A DNA stretch of 64,000 nucleotides from Actinomycetota bacterium (lineage in GTDB: Bacteria > Actinomycetota > Nitriliruptoria > Nitriliruptorales > JAHWKO01), in contig JAHWKW010000009.1 of assembly GCA_019347675.1 (NCBI GenBank), positions 62,001-126,000 on the forward strand. The letters are read 5' to 3'. The notes below the pieces were generated by a model, which saw only the letters and a list, made by a program, of their open reading frames with translations, made no database searches and was not told the DNA's origin. Numbering within the stretch: the first letter of the stretch is position 1; the number at the start of each line of letters is the position of its first letter. Positions 1 through 8,572 of the stretch are shown here, piece after piece. The position numbers were made by a program, and so were the translations under genes.

Positions 1-244
1 ACGCGGCGCTCTGGAGCTTCGCCATGTCCGTTGGCCTCTGGTCGAACGCCAGCAGCACGAGGCCGGCTGCGACCGCCCCGGAGGACACCAGCACGACGTC
101 GGTCGCGGACGCGCGCGCGGCGGCGATCCCGTCGACGACCACCCGGATCTGGTCGCGGTCGAGTCGCCCATCCGGGCCGCGCAGGCTGCTGGAGCCGACC
201 TTCACCACGGCCAGTCGAGGTCGGTCGAAGCGGCGTTCAGCCAC
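1..244 (-). CDS. proB: Glutamate 5-kinase, N-terminal part (gene runs off the left edge)
   Basis: Glutamate 5-kinase phosphorylates L-glutamate in the first step of proline synthesis in the cytoplasm. About 81 codons are visible. They hold the amino-acid-kinase glycine loop (VVKVGSSSL near residue 12) and the second nucleotide/substrate motif LVSSGAVAAG, both diagnostic of ProB; the catalytic middle and any PUA domain lie outside the window. I chose the GTG at 244-242 because a GGAGG lies just upstream, inside the obg 3' end. It gives an 8-base overlap with the obg stop, so translation is probably coupled. The obg-proB order is common in bacteria. Confidence 0.9.
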   Translation of the reverse strand, partial: MAERRFDRPRLAVVKVGSSSLRGPDGRLDRDQIRVVVDGIAAARASATDVVLVSSGAVAAGLVLLAFDQRPTDMAKLQSAA

Positions 245-1643
245 CGGCCGCCTCCGGGCCGCCGGCGCCCGGTTCGTCGAGGTCCTCCCAGGCGTCCGCC
301 TCAGGCCTCACCACGGTCTCGCGCTCGTCCTCGGGCAGGTCGTGCGGCTCAGGTGAGAAGTCGAACACCTCACCGCCGAGCACCACCTCGTCACCATCCC
401 GCGCCCCGGCGGCGATCAGTGCCCCTTCCACGCCGGCGCGCCGCAGCCGACCCTGCAGGTACCGGATGGCGTCGGGGTTGTCCAACGGGGTCATCTGTAC
501 CCAGCGGTCGACACGCCGGCTGTGCACGACGAAGCGGCCGGCAGCGTCGCGCTCGACCGTGAACGGCTCCTCTCGCTCCTCGAGGCGGATCACCAGCTCC
601 CCGGGGACGGCATCGGGTTCGGCGGCGCGACGGGCCGAAACGAGCTCCGCCAGCCGCCACCGCAGTCGGTCGAGACCCTCGCCGGTGACCGCGCTGACCT
701 CGAAGACCTCCAGGTCGCGTGCCTCCAAGACGGGGCGCACCAGCGCCGCCATGGCCCGGCCGTCCGGGACGTCGACCTTGTTCAGCACCGCGACCGCCGG
801 CCGCTCCAGTAGCGAGCGGTCGTGCGCACGCAGCTCGCGGGTGATCACGTCCAGGTCGTGGACGGGGTCGCGGTCGGGTTCGAGCGGCACGGTGTCCAGG
901 ACGTGCACCACGACGGCTGTCCGCTCGATGTGCCGCAGGAAGCGGTGCCCGAGACCCCGTCCTTCGCTGGCGCCCTCCACCAGGCCGGGCACGTCGGCCA
1001 GGACGACGTCGACATCGCCGGCACGCATCACGCCCAGGTGCGGGGTCAGCGTGGTGAACGGCCACGGCTCGACCCGCGGCCGCGCGGCCGAGAGCCGCGA
1101 GATCAACGATGACTTCCCGGCGCTCGGGAAGCCCACCAGGCCGGCGTCGGCGATCAGCTTCAGCTCGAGGCGGAGCGAGTGCTCCTCGCCGTGCTCGCCA
1201 AGTTCGGCGAAGCGCGGGGCGCGACGGCGGTTGCTGGCGAACGAGGCGTTGCCGCGTCCCCCGCGGCCGCCACGCGCGGCCACGATGCGCTGACCCGGCC
1301 GCGCGAGGTCGGCGAGGACGTCCCCGGTGATGCGGTCACGGACGATCGTCCCGGCCGGGACCGCGACGATGAGGTCGTCACCGGCAGCTCCAGTGCGGTT
1401 CATGCCCTGCCCGTGGCCGCCCCGGGGCGCGCGCCGGTGCGGGTCGCGATGCAGGTCCAGGAGCGAGGTCACGCCGCGGTCGGCGACCAGGACGACGTCG
1501 CCGCCGCGGCCGCCGTCGCCCCCGTCGGGACCGCCGCGTGGCACATGCGCCTCGCGGCGGAACGAGACCGCGCCGTTGCCGCCCCCGCCGCCGCGCACGT
1601 GGACGGTGCACTCGTCGATGAAGCTGGGGGAGGCATCGGACAC
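237..1643 (-). CDS. obgE: Obg-family ribosome-assembly GTPase
   Basis: Obg is an essential GTPase that acts in late 50S assembly and stress control. The 468-residue product has the glycine-rich Obg fold at the N-terminus (motifs VRGGGGGNGAVSFRRE and PRGGPDGGDGG), then a G domain with the P-loop GFPSAGKSS, switch II DVPGL and the NKVD base-recognition motif, then an OCT-type C-terminal domain and an acidic tail, as in other actinobacterial Obg proteins. The GTG at 1643 was chosen because it follows GAGGAGA at good spacing and puts the conserved FIDE start in place; an upstream in-frame ATG would add an unlikely Arg-rich extension. It sits downstream of rpmA and overlaps proB. Confidence 0.95.
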   Translation of the reverse strand: MSDASPSFIDECTVHVRGGGGGNGAVSFRREAHVPRGGPDGGDGGRGGDVVLVADRGVTSLLDLHRDPHRRAPRGGHGQGMNRTGAAGDDLIVAVPAGTIVRDRITGDVLADLARPGQRIVAARGGRGGRGNASFASNRRRAPRFAELGEHGEEHSLRLELKLIADAGLVGFPSAGKSSLISRLSAARPRVEPWPFTTLTPHLGVMRAGDVDVVLADVPGLVEGASEGRGLGHRFLRHIERTAVVVHVLDTVPLEPDRDPVHDLDVITRELRAHDRSLLERPAVAVLNKVDVPDGRAMAALVRPVLEARDLEVFEVSAVTGEGLDRLRWRLAELVSARRAAEPDAVPGELVIRLEEREEPFTVERDAAGRFVVHSRRVDRWVQMTPLDNPDAIRYLQGRLRRAGVEGALIAAGARDGDEVVLGGEVFDFSPEPHDLPEDERETVVRPEADAWEDLDEPGAGGPEAAGG

Positions 1644-1664
1644 GATCTCTCCTCGACGACGAAA

Positions 1665-1686
1665 GAGGGCGGCCTGAGCCGCCCTC
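1665..1686 (-). terminator. Hairpin between rpmA and obg, likely intrinsic terminator or attenuator
   Basis: A perfect 9-bp stem (GAGGGCGGC / GCCGCCCTC) closes a 4-nt loop. On the minus strand it is followed by a short TTT run. It lies in the 63-bp gap between the rpmA stop and the obg start, so it would end or thin out the ribosomal-protein transcript before obg. The weak T-run means partial read-through is plausible. Confidence 0.6.
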
Positions 1687-1706
1687 CACATCGGTCCGGG
1701 TGGGAC

Positions 1707-1961
1707 CTACTCGGCCGGGATGATCTCCGCGTACTTGCGGTTGCGCCGGCTGCGGAATGACACGTTGCCGTCCGCCAGCGCGAACAACGTGTCGTCACTC
1801 CCGCGACCGACGTTCCGACCCGGGTGGATCCGGGTGCCGCGCTGGCGGACGATGATCGAGCCGGCGGTCACCGCCTCGCCGCCGTAGGCCTTCACCCCGA
1901 GGAACTGCGGGTTGGAATCGCGGCCGTTGTTGGACGAGCCGCCGCCCTTTTTGTGTGCCAT
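1707..1961 (-). CDS. rpmA: 50S ribosomal protein L27
   Basis: L27 is a basic large-subunit protein whose N-terminal arm reaches the peptidyl-transferase centre. The 84 residues begin [16 protein letters not shown], the typical mature-type start with no Firmicute-like cleavable extension, and contain the conserved [10 protein letters not shown] and [10 protein letters not shown] blocks. An AGGAGG lies 7 bases before the ATG. It lies 59 bp downstream of rplU, the usual L21-L27 pair. Confidence 0.98.
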   Translation of the reverse strand: MAHKKGGGSSNNGRDSNPQFLGVKAYGGEAVTAGSIIVRQRGTRIHPGRNVGRGSDDTLFALADGNVSFRSRRNRKYAEIIPAE

Positions 1962-2020
1962 ACCAGGTCCTCCTGTGGTCTGCTGCCGAGACCCGCGCGT
2001 CGCAACGGGACGCGCTTCGT

Positions 2021-2323
2021 CTACAGTTGCTCGACCTTCACGGTCGTGTAACGCTGGCGGTGACCGCGCTTCTTCCGTTGGCGGGTCTTGTTCTTGTAGG
2101 TGAAGACCGTGATCTTCTTCCCCTTGCCGTGGCCGGTGATGGTGGCGGCCACCGCCCGGTCGCCGAGGTCACGACCGGTGGTCACGGTCCCGTCATCGTC
2201 GACGACCATCACGGCGCGCAGCTCGACCGGGTCGCCGACCTGGCCGTCGAGTTTCTCCACGCGGAGCTCATCGCCGGGGGCGACGCGGTACTGCTTGCCA
2301 CCGGTTGCGATCACGGCGTACAC
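2021..2323 (-). CDS. rplU: 50S ribosomal protein L21
   Basis: L21 binds 23S rRNA in the large subunit. The 100-residue protein has the family signature [11 protein letters not shown] at its start and a basic [14 protein letters not shown] stretch near the C-terminus. I placed the start at the GTG at 2323-2321 because GGAGG precedes it and the conserved YAVIATGG begins immediately; the longer in-frame reading from 2407 would add a non-conserved Cys/Arg-rich segment overlapping the leader hairpin. It forms an operon with rpmA. Confidence 0.96.
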   Translation of the reverse strand: MYAVIATGGKQYRVAPGDELRVEKLDGQVGDPVELRAVMVVDDDGTVTTGRDLGDRAVAATITGHGKGKKITVFTYKNKTRQRKKRGHRQRYTTVKVEQL

Positions 2324-2390
2324 GGTGGCCTCCGTCGGTGCTCGGCAACGGCAGCAGCGGGCGATCGTCGGGCGCTCATCGACACGAAGA

Positions 2391-2410
2391 ACGGTGCCCA
2401 ACGGCACCGT
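2391..2410 (-). promoter_or_regulatory. Hairpin in the rplU leader / rng 3' flank
   Basis: A perfect 8-bp stem, ACGGTGCC / GGCACCGT, encloses a 4-nt loop. It is 38 bp past the rng stop direction-wise upstream of rplU and about 70 nt before the L21 start on the minus strand. There is no T-run. It could be a leader structure for L21/L27 control. Ribosomal protein leaders preceding rplU are known in several phyla, but I cannot match this one to a named family by eye. Confidence 0.35.
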
Positions 2411-2447
2411 TGTGCGAGGGTACAGGCGGTCCGGGGCACGGTCAACG

Positions 2448-4172
2448 TCACTCCAGCTCCAGGAGCAGGCCCCGACCTTCGCAGTGGGGGCAGCGCCGGC
2501 TGAAAACCTCGAGCAGCCCCTGGGAGACGTTCTTGCGGGTCATCTGCACCAGGCCGAGGCGGCTGACGTCCGAGACGCGTGTCTTGGTGCGGTCGCGCAG
2601 CAGCTCGCGTTTGAGTCGCCGCACCACCTGCTCCTGGTTGGCCTTGAGCAGCATGTCGATGAAGTCGATGACGACCATCCCACCGATATCGCGCAGCCGT
2701 AGCTGGCGGACGACCTCCTCGGCCGCCTCGAGGTTCGTCTTCAACACCGTCTCCTCGAGGTTCGTCGAGCCGGTGAACTTCCCGGTGTTGACGTCGATGA
2801 TCGTCATCGCCTCGGTCTTCTCGATGATTAGGTACCCGCCAGACGGCAGCCACACCTTGCGTTCGAGCGCCTGCTTCAGCTGCTCGGTCACGTGGTAGGC
2901 GTCGAACAGGCTGAGTGGCTCTTCGCGCTTGCGGTCCGTCGGCGGCTGGTACAGCTGGAGCTTGTCCAGGGCCTCGGGCATGACCTCTTCCAGGTACGCC
3001 GCGACGTTGCCGCGGACATCTTCGCTGTCGACCACCAGAGCCTCGAAGTCGGGCCCGAAGTTGTCGCGGATCACCCGCACGACGAGGTCTGGTTCCTCGT
3101 AGACCGGCTCGAGCGCCTTGGCGGTCTGTCCCCGCTCGTGGACGACCTCCCACTTCTTGAGCAACCGCCGGAGGTCGTCGGCGAGCTGTTCCTCGGTGGC
3201 ATCGGCTGCCGCGGTCCGAACGATCACGCCGTGACCATCGGGCTTGATGCGCTTGAGGATCTTGCGCAGCCGCTCGCGTTCGTCGTCAGCGAGCTTGCGT
3301 GAGATCCCGAAGATCGTCTCGTTGGGTGCCAGGACCATGTACCGGCCAGCGAGTGACAGGTGCATGGTGAGCCTGGCTCCCTTGGAACCCATGGGGTCCT
3401 TGGTCACCTGTACCAGGACGGTCTGTCCTGGCTTTAGGGCCGCTTCGATGCGGCGTTCGGCGTCGCCTTCGAGATCAAGTTCGTCGTACAGGACCTCACC
3501 CGCGTAGAGGACGCCGTTGCGGCCCTTGCCGATGTCGAGGAACGCCGCCTCCATCCCGGGCAGGACGTTTTGAACGCGCGCCATGTAGATGTTGCCGACG
3601 AAGGAGACGTCCTCCTTGCGTGTGACGTAGTGCTCAACGACGGTGCGGTCCTCGAGCACCGCGATGCGGGTACGGTCTCCGCGGGTGGTGACCAGCATCG
3701 TCCGCGGTGGGCCGTCGAGCATGGCCCGACGCACATCCTCGGAAACCTCAGCGACCCGGCGGGCACCGCTGCGCCGGGCGGCGCGACCTCCGCGTCGGTC
3801 CCGCGCCTGTCGCTTCGCGGCGAGCCGGGTCCCCCCCCGGACGATCTCGTCGGCGACCTCACCGCTTCTCGCCTCGGCTGGTTCGTCGTCCGCGGCTGCG
3901 GTGTCCTCGTCCGCACCCGCGGGACGCGCCGCGGCGGGGCGGCGACGGCCACGGCCCCTCCCTCCACGGCGTCGGCGTCGGCGTCGGTCTCCGTTCGTTG
4001 CCGTCTCGTCGCGCTGATCGTCGGGGGTGGCCGTCTCCCGCTGCTCAGCGGTTGCTTGGTCGGCTGTCGATCGCTGGGCGTCCTGAGTTGTTCGTGTGCG
4101 GGTGCGGGTCCGGGTTCGGGCAGCGTCGCCGTCGTCCCGGTCCGCGCCGGAGGTATTGGTGTCGTCGGTCAC
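2448..4172 (-). CDS. rng: Ribonuclease E/G family endoribonuclease
   Basis: This is the main single-strand endoribonuclease for rRNA maturation and mRNA decay. The 574-residue product has a disordered N-terminal arm of about 130 residues containing an (Arg-Thr)n run, an Arg-rich block and acidic patches. The RNase E/G core follows: an S1-like segment (VGNIYMARVQNVLPGMEAAF), the 5'-sensor/RNase H region, the catalytic metal-site motifs IIDVNTGKF and VIDFIDM with their Asp residues, and the Zn-link CPHC near the C-terminus. There is no long C-terminal degradosome scaffold, so the disordered arm is N-terminal, as in other actinobacteria. It lies upstream of rplU-rpmA in the same direction. Confidence 0.93.
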   Translation of the reverse strand: MTDDTNTSGADRDDGDAARTRTRTRTRTTQDAQRSTADQATAEQRETATPDDQRDETATNGDRRRRRRRGGRGRGRRRPAAARPAGADEDTAAADDEPAEARSGEVADEIVRGGTRLAAKRQARDRRGGRAARRSGARRVAEVSEDVRRAMLDGPPRTMLVTTRGDRTRIAVLEDRTVVEHYVTRKEDVSFVGNIYMARVQNVLPGMEAAFLDIGKGRNGVLYAGEVLYDELDLEGDAERRIEAALKPGQTVLVQVTKDPMGSKGARLTMHLSLAGRYMVLAPNETIFGISRKLADDERERLRKILKRIKPDGHGVIVRTAAADATEEQLADDLRRLLKKWEVVHERGQTAKALEPVYEEPDLVVRVIRDNFGPDFEALVVDSEDVRGNVAAYLEEVMPEALDKLQLYQPPTDRKREEPLSLFDAYHVTEQLKQALERKVWLPSGGYLIIEKTEAMTIIDVNTGKFTGSTNLEETVLKTNLEAAEEVVRQLRLRDIGGMVVIDFIDMLLKANQEQVVRRLKRELLRDRTKTRVSDVSRLGLVQMTRKNVSQGLLEVFSRRCPHCEGRGLLLELE

Positions 4173-4650
4173 GTGGGTCTCGTTTTCTCACGGCGCGCCC
4201 CGCCGTCTCATCGGCGGACGGGCGGGGCGCCGCGCGGTGACATGGTCGGCGGCGAGAGAGAGCCGGTGGTCGGCTTGCGTCTGGCCGCAGGCTCCGGCCG
4301 CTCCTGGGCCGGTTCCGTGGTGACTCGAGGAGGCACGGTTGCGACACGCGCCTGGCGGTCGCACCGCAGCCCGTTGAGCAGCGCCGGAGTCGGTGGGGAC
4401 ACCGTGATGCACAGTCCACCGCGGTTGCGGCACGGGGCGGCATGGCGCCTCCGAAGTCTCGTGGTGCGGGACGGAGACAACGGGCGTGGCCCGGCGTCAG
4501 CGACGTCCGGTGTGCTCCCCCCTAGCGCCGGCGCTTCAGCGGACCTCCGCGGGGCGCGCTCGGCCATACCGGAGGCTACCACCGGTACGTGCCCGATGCC
4601 GGGCAGTGGCCCAAGCGGGCCGAAGGCAGCCGGTTGGGCGGGCGAAGACC
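4173..4650 (-). other. 478-bp non-coding gap upstream of rng with a strong hairpin
   Basis: No open frame here has family features or a good ribosome site. It contains an inverted repeat with 10-bp arms (GCGCCCCGCC at 4195-4204 and GGCGGGGCGC at 4221-4230, 16-nt loop) just before the rng start. The length and the hairpin suggest a promoter plus structured 5' leader for the RNase gene; RNase E transcripts in other bacteria are autoregulated through their leaders. It could also be a terminator of rodA, but no T-run follows. Confidence 0.4.
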
Positions 4651-5832
4651 TCAGAAACGACGCATGTGAACGTTGAGCAAGAGGCCCACCAGCAGGAACG
4701 AGCTGATCAGCGACGTTCCGCCGTAGCTGACGAAAGGCAGCGGGATCCCCGTCACCGGCGTGATCCCGATCGTCATACCAACGTTGACGAACATCTGGAT
4801 GGACAGCACCGCCACCGCACCGGCCGCCGCGAGACGACCGAACGTGTCCTTGGCCAGAGCGGTGATCCGCAGCCCACGCCACAGGATGATGGCGAACAGG
4901 CCGAGGACCACAGCAGCGCCGAGGAATCCGAACTCCTCGCCGACCACGGTGAAGATGAAGTCGTTGTGGTTCTCGGGCACGTACGACAGGTTGGTCTGAG
5001 TGCCTTTGAGGAAGCCTCGCCCGGCGAAGCCCCCCGACCCGACCGCGATCATCGACTGGTTGGTGTTGTACAGCGTGGTCCTGGCCAGCTCGCTGTTGCC
5101 GACGTCCAAGAAGGAGGTCAGCCGCGCGATCTGGTAGTCGGCCAGCACTCCGGCCTTGAGGACCAGGGCCACCCCCAGCGCCGCCGTGACCAGCAGCCCG
5201 ACCAGGTACCGCGCCCGGGTCCCGACGACCAGCAGGATGATGAACGCGATCCACGGGAACACCAGGGCGGTCCCGAAGTCCGGTTGCAGCAGGATCAGTC
5301 CCGTGGGGACCGCGACCAGGCCGACGGCCGCCAGGATCGCCGTGAGATCGGGCTCGGCCTTGCGCTCGTGTAGCAGCGCAGCCAACGCAGCGACGAGCGC
5401 GACCTTGGCGAACTCGGACGGCTGGAGCTGGAACCCCCCGAGGTCGATCCAACTCTGGGATCCGTGCACGGCCTTGCCGAACGGTGTCAGGACGACCAAC
5501 AGGAAGAAGATCGCACCGGTGTACAGCAACGGTGCGTACGCCCGAACGTAGCGGTAGTCGAAGACTGCCGTGGCGATCATTGCCGCCAGCGCGATCCCCA
5601 GTGCCACGGCCTGCTTGTTCGCCAGTGACGCCGGTGGCAGCCCCGCCAACTCCAGCCGGTGGTACGTCGCGCTGTAGATCATCGCGATGCCGATGCTGCT
5701 GAGCAGCATCGCCGCCACGACCAGCACCGCGTCGAGATGGCGCGCCGGGGAATAGGCGTCCATCCAGCTGGCCTGGATGCGCTCACGCACCAGCCGCTCG
5801 TTGCGGTCGGCGCCGTAGTAGCCGACGTCCAT
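4651..5832 (-). CDS. rodA: SEDS-family peptidoglycan glycosyltransferase RodA
   Basis: RodA polymerises lipid II glycan strands during lateral wall synthesis, working with PBP2. The 393-residue polytopic protein has about ten membrane segments. It carries the SEDS signatures QPSEFAKVALV and QPDFGTALVF, the large extracellular loop ending in VPENHNDFIFTVVGEEFGF with the catalytic Asp/Glu region, and the terminal GIPLPFVSYGGTSLISSF motif. It follows the PBP2 gene by 77 bp on the same strand, completing the mreBCD-mrdA-rodA elongasome block. The alternative FtsW is unlikely given the neighbours. Confidence 0.95.
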   Translation of the reverse strand: MDVGYYGADRNERLVRERIQASWMDAYSPARHLDAVLVVAAMLLSSIGIAMIYSATYHRLELAGLPPASLANKQAVALGIALAAMIATAVFDYRYVRAYAPLLYTGAIFFLLVVLTPFGKAVHGSQSWIDLGGFQLQPSEFAKVALVAALAALLHERKAEPDLTAILAAVGLVAVPTGLILLQPDFGTALVFPWIAFIILLVVGTRARYLVGLLVTAALGVALVLKAGVLADYQIARLTSFLDVGNSELARTTLYNTNQSMIAVGSGGFAGRGFLKGTQTNLSYVPENHNDFIFTVVGEEFGFLGAAVVLGLFAIILWRGLRITALAKDTFGRLAAAGAVAVLSIQMFVNVGMTIGITPVTGIPLPFVSYGGTSLISSFLLVGLLLNVHMRRF

Positions 5833-5909
5833 CAGCCGAGATCCTCCTTGGCTCCAGCGGCGTCAGCGGCCGTGAGCCCAGCTTCGTGTGCGGCGTCGTG
5901 ACCCACGCG

Positions 5910-7937
5910 TCAGTCCGTCGCGACGCCAGCGCGGAAGGGGGTCACCGGCAGGTCGAAGGCGGCTTCGAGGATGCGTCGGGCAATCGGAGCCGCCGTCTGT
6001 GACCCCCCACCGCCCTCCTCGACCGCCACGACGACCACGTACCGGGGGGCGTTGGCCGGTGCGTAGGCGACGAACCACGCCGACGGCAGCCTCCCCCCGA
6101 CCTCGGCGGTGCCGGTCTTCCCGGCCACGGGGATCTGATCGAGGGGGAACGGGTTGCCGCCGCTGCGGAACGCATAGTTGGCGGTACCGCGCGGTTCTCG
6201 CACGACCATCTCGAGACCTCTGCGGATCGCCTGAAGGTGTCCCGGTGCGAAGGCCACCTCGGACGCCGGCCCGGGCTCGTACCGCCACAGGGTCTCCTTC
6301 CCGTCGGGCGAGCGGACCTCCAGTCCCAGGTGCGGCCGCCACACCTTCCCGCCGTTGGCGACCGCCCCGAACGCGGTCGCGAGCTGCAGGGGGGTGGTCA
6401 GCACGTCGCCCTGCCCGATCGACATGTTGACGGCGTCGCCACCGCGCCAGATGTTCCCCTCGTTGCACAGCTCGGAGTACAGGCGGTGCGCGTACTCCCC
6501 GGGGGGGAACTCCTGGGCTTTGCTGCAGTAGGTGTCGCGCATCTCCTCCCAGTAGCTCTGCTTCCACTCCCGCCCCGGAACCCGACCGGGACGCTCCCCG
6601 GGCAGGTCGACGCCGACCCGGTCCCCGAATCCGAACTGGCGGGCCGTGGCCTGGTAGCGCTCGTCGACGGGTCCACCGGCTTTGTTCTGCTGTTCCTCCG
6701 CGCGCCACTGGTCGTACGACAGCTCGTAGAAGAACGTGTCGCAGGAGCGCATCAGCGCCCGGGCGACGTCCATCGTCCCGTCGTGCCGCGGATACCAGTT
6801 GCGCTTGCCCCATCCCCACCTCGGTGGGCACGGCAGCGTGGACTGGGGCGTGATCTGACCCGCCTGGAGCGCGGCTTCCGCTGAGACGATCTTCCACGTG
6901 GACCCTGGCGGGTACTCGCCCTGGATCGCCCGGTTCAGGATCGGCAGGCCGCTCTGCTTGTCGTGGAGACGCTCGAACTCCTGCGGGTCGATCCCGCCGA
7001 CGAACAGGCCAGGGTCGTACGTCGGCCACGACGCCATGGCGACGACCTCGCCGTTGCGGGGATCGAGGACGACCGCCGACCCGGCGACCGACTTCAGGTT
7101 CTGGCCGCTCTGGCGGTGCATCTGAGAGCGGCTCGCAACGATCCCCTCCTCGAGCACGCGCTCGACCTCACGTTGCAGCCCGAGATCCACGGTGGTGAAG
7201 AGCTCGTTACCAGGGATAGGAGCGCGCTGTGCCAGCGTCCCCAGCGTGACGCCCCGCGCGTTGACCTCCAGTTGCTCCAGTCCCTCCGTGCCGCGAAGGT
7301 GCTCCTCGTAGGCCGCCTCCACTCCCGACTTGCCCACGAGATCACCCAGCCGGTACCCGCTGAAGCGCTCCGCCGTCAGCTCCTGCTCGCTGATCTCTCC
7401 GAGATAGCCCACGACGTGAGCCGCCGTGGTCGCGTGCGGGTACACCCGCACGGGGAGCGTCTCGGCGTCCACCCCCGGGAAATGCTCCTGGTGCTCTTTG
7501 ATCTGGAAGATGACCTCCGGGGCGACGTCCTTCTTGATCGGGGTCGGGCGGAAGGGGGAGTACTTTCGGTTGGTGATGGCTTGGACGATCTCGTCGGGCG
7601 TCATATCCAGCAGGGCGCTCAGGCGTGAGATCACGAGCTCAGCTTCGTGGTCGCGCGGCTCTCCCTCGCCGTTCAGGAGCCGGTTACGGTCGGCGCTGAC
7701 GGTCAGAGCGGGACGGTTCTTCACCAGAGGCTCGCCATCGCGGTCGAGGATGCGGCCGCGCGGCGCAGCGGTGATCACCCAGCGCACCCGGTTGCTGTCG
7801 GCGAGCTCGACGTACCGCTCGCCGGCGAGCACCTGCAGAAACCACAGCCGCGAGAACAGCGCCGCGAACATCCCCGCCACCACGAGGGTCAGCAGGGTCA
7901 GACGGAGGGTCGCCGACGACGACTCGTGCTGGGCCAT
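5910..7937 (-). CDS. mrdA: Class B penicillin-binding protein 2 (elongasome transpeptidase)
   Basis: PBP2 crosslinks nascent peptidoglycan with RodA. The product is about 675 residues. A single N-terminal membrane helix (LRLTLLTLVVAGMFAALF) is followed by a PBP dimerisation domain starting near AAPRGRILDRDGEPL, then a transpeptidase domain with the active-site SxxK in PPGSTWKIVSAE, the second motif as Ser-Cys-Asp (RSCDTFFYEL) and KTGT in VAGKTGTAEV. I chose the ATG at 7937. A GTG 30 bases upstream is possible but has no clear ribosome site. It lies between mreD and rodA. Confidence 0.95.
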   Translation of the reverse strand: MAQHESSSATLRLTLLTLVVAGMFAALFSRLWFLQVLAGERYVELADSNRVRWVITAAPRGRILDRDGEPLVKNRPALTVSADRNRLLNGEGEPRDHEAELVISRLSALLDMTPDEIVQAITNRKYSPFRPTPIKKDVAPEVIFQIKEHQEHFPGVDAETLPVRVYPHATTAAHVVGYLGEISEQELTAERFSGYRLGDLVGKSGVEAAYEEHLRGTEGLEQLEVNARGVTLGTLAQRAPIPGNELFTTVDLGLQREVERVLEEGIVASRSQMHRQSGQNLKSVAGSAVVLDPRNGEVVAMASWPTYDPGLFVGGIDPQEFERLHDKQSGLPILNRAIQGEYPPGSTWKIVSAEAALQAGQITPQSTLPCPPRWGWGKRNWYPRHDGTMDVARALMRSCDTFFYELSYDQWRAEEQQNKAGGPVDERYQATARQFGFGDRVGVDLPGERPGRVPGREWKQSYWEEMRDTYCSKAQEFPPGEYAHRLYSELCNEGNIWRGGDAVNMSIGQGDVLTTPLQLATAFGAVANGGKVWRPHLGLEVRSPDGKETLWRYEPGPASEVAFAPGHLQAIRRGLEMVVREPRGTANYAFRSGGNPFPLDQIPVAGKTGTAEVGGRLPSAWFVAYAPANAPRYVVVVAVEEGGGGSQTAAPIARRILEAAFDLPVTPFRAGVATD

Positions 7938-8031
7938 GGTGGCTCTTCGGACGGGGCGCCGCGTCACGGAGATCGTTGAAACGCTACCACCGGTGGCCGC
8001 CGGCGGCGCTGCACAGCGTCGGGTCCGCCGG

Positions 8032-8538
8032 TCACAGTGCCACGCGCTCGCGTGGGAAGCGGCTCGACAACGCGCTCACCGCCGCCACGACGGGCGGGGT
8101 CAGCATCGTGTTGTACAGCCCGACCAGCAGCGAGGCCTGCACGACCAGCCCCACGGTGTAGCGCGGGTCGCCGAGCAGCCGCGACAGCAGGCCGTACCCG
8201 GCGGTGGCCACGACCCCACTGACGAACGCGACCGCCAGGGGAGCGGTGATCGAGGCCGGCGCCAGGTAGGGCCGGACGACGCCGACCGCGTACCCGACAC
8301 CGGTGAACACGACGGAGGACAGGCCCAGTGCCGACTGCACCAGCAGCAGGTCGTTGAGCAGCCCGGCGGCGAAACCGAGCACCACACCGGTGACCGGGCC
8401 GTCGCGGAAGGCGAACAGCGCGGTGACCAGCAGCAGCAGGTCCGGGCGGTAGCCGGCGATCGACAGATGCGGCAGGACGGTGGTCTGCAGCAGCGCCGCG
8501 GAGAACAGCAGCAGGCCGGTCACGGCGACGCGGATCAC
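8032..8538 (-). CDS. mreD: Rod shape-determining membrane protein MreD
   Basis: MreD is a small integral membrane partner of MreC, PBP2 and RodA in the elongation machinery. The 168-residue product (GTG start) has five to six hydrophobic segments, with the conserved PDLLLLVTALFAFRDGPVTG and GFAAGLLNDLL regions typical of the family. It lies 34 bp after mreC and 94 bp before mrdA, so the identity is secured by both sequence and order. Confidence 0.93.
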   Translation of the reverse strand: MIRVAVTGLLLFSAALLQTTVLPHLSIAGYRPDLLLLVTALFAFRDGPVTGVVLGFAAGLLNDLLLVQSALGLSSVVFTGVGYAVGVVRPYLAPASITAPLAVAFVSGVVATAGYGLLSRLLGDPRYTVGLVVQASLLVGLYNTMLTPPVVAAVSALSSRFPRERVAL

Positions 8539-8572
8539 GTGGTTGCCCGCGCCGGGCGGCCCATCAGGTGCA

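Noticed and set aside
4080-4125. Arg-Thr codon repeat in the rng N-terminus as a sequencing artefact
   Set aside because: It keeps the frame and such disordered basic arms are common in actinobacterial RNase E/G.
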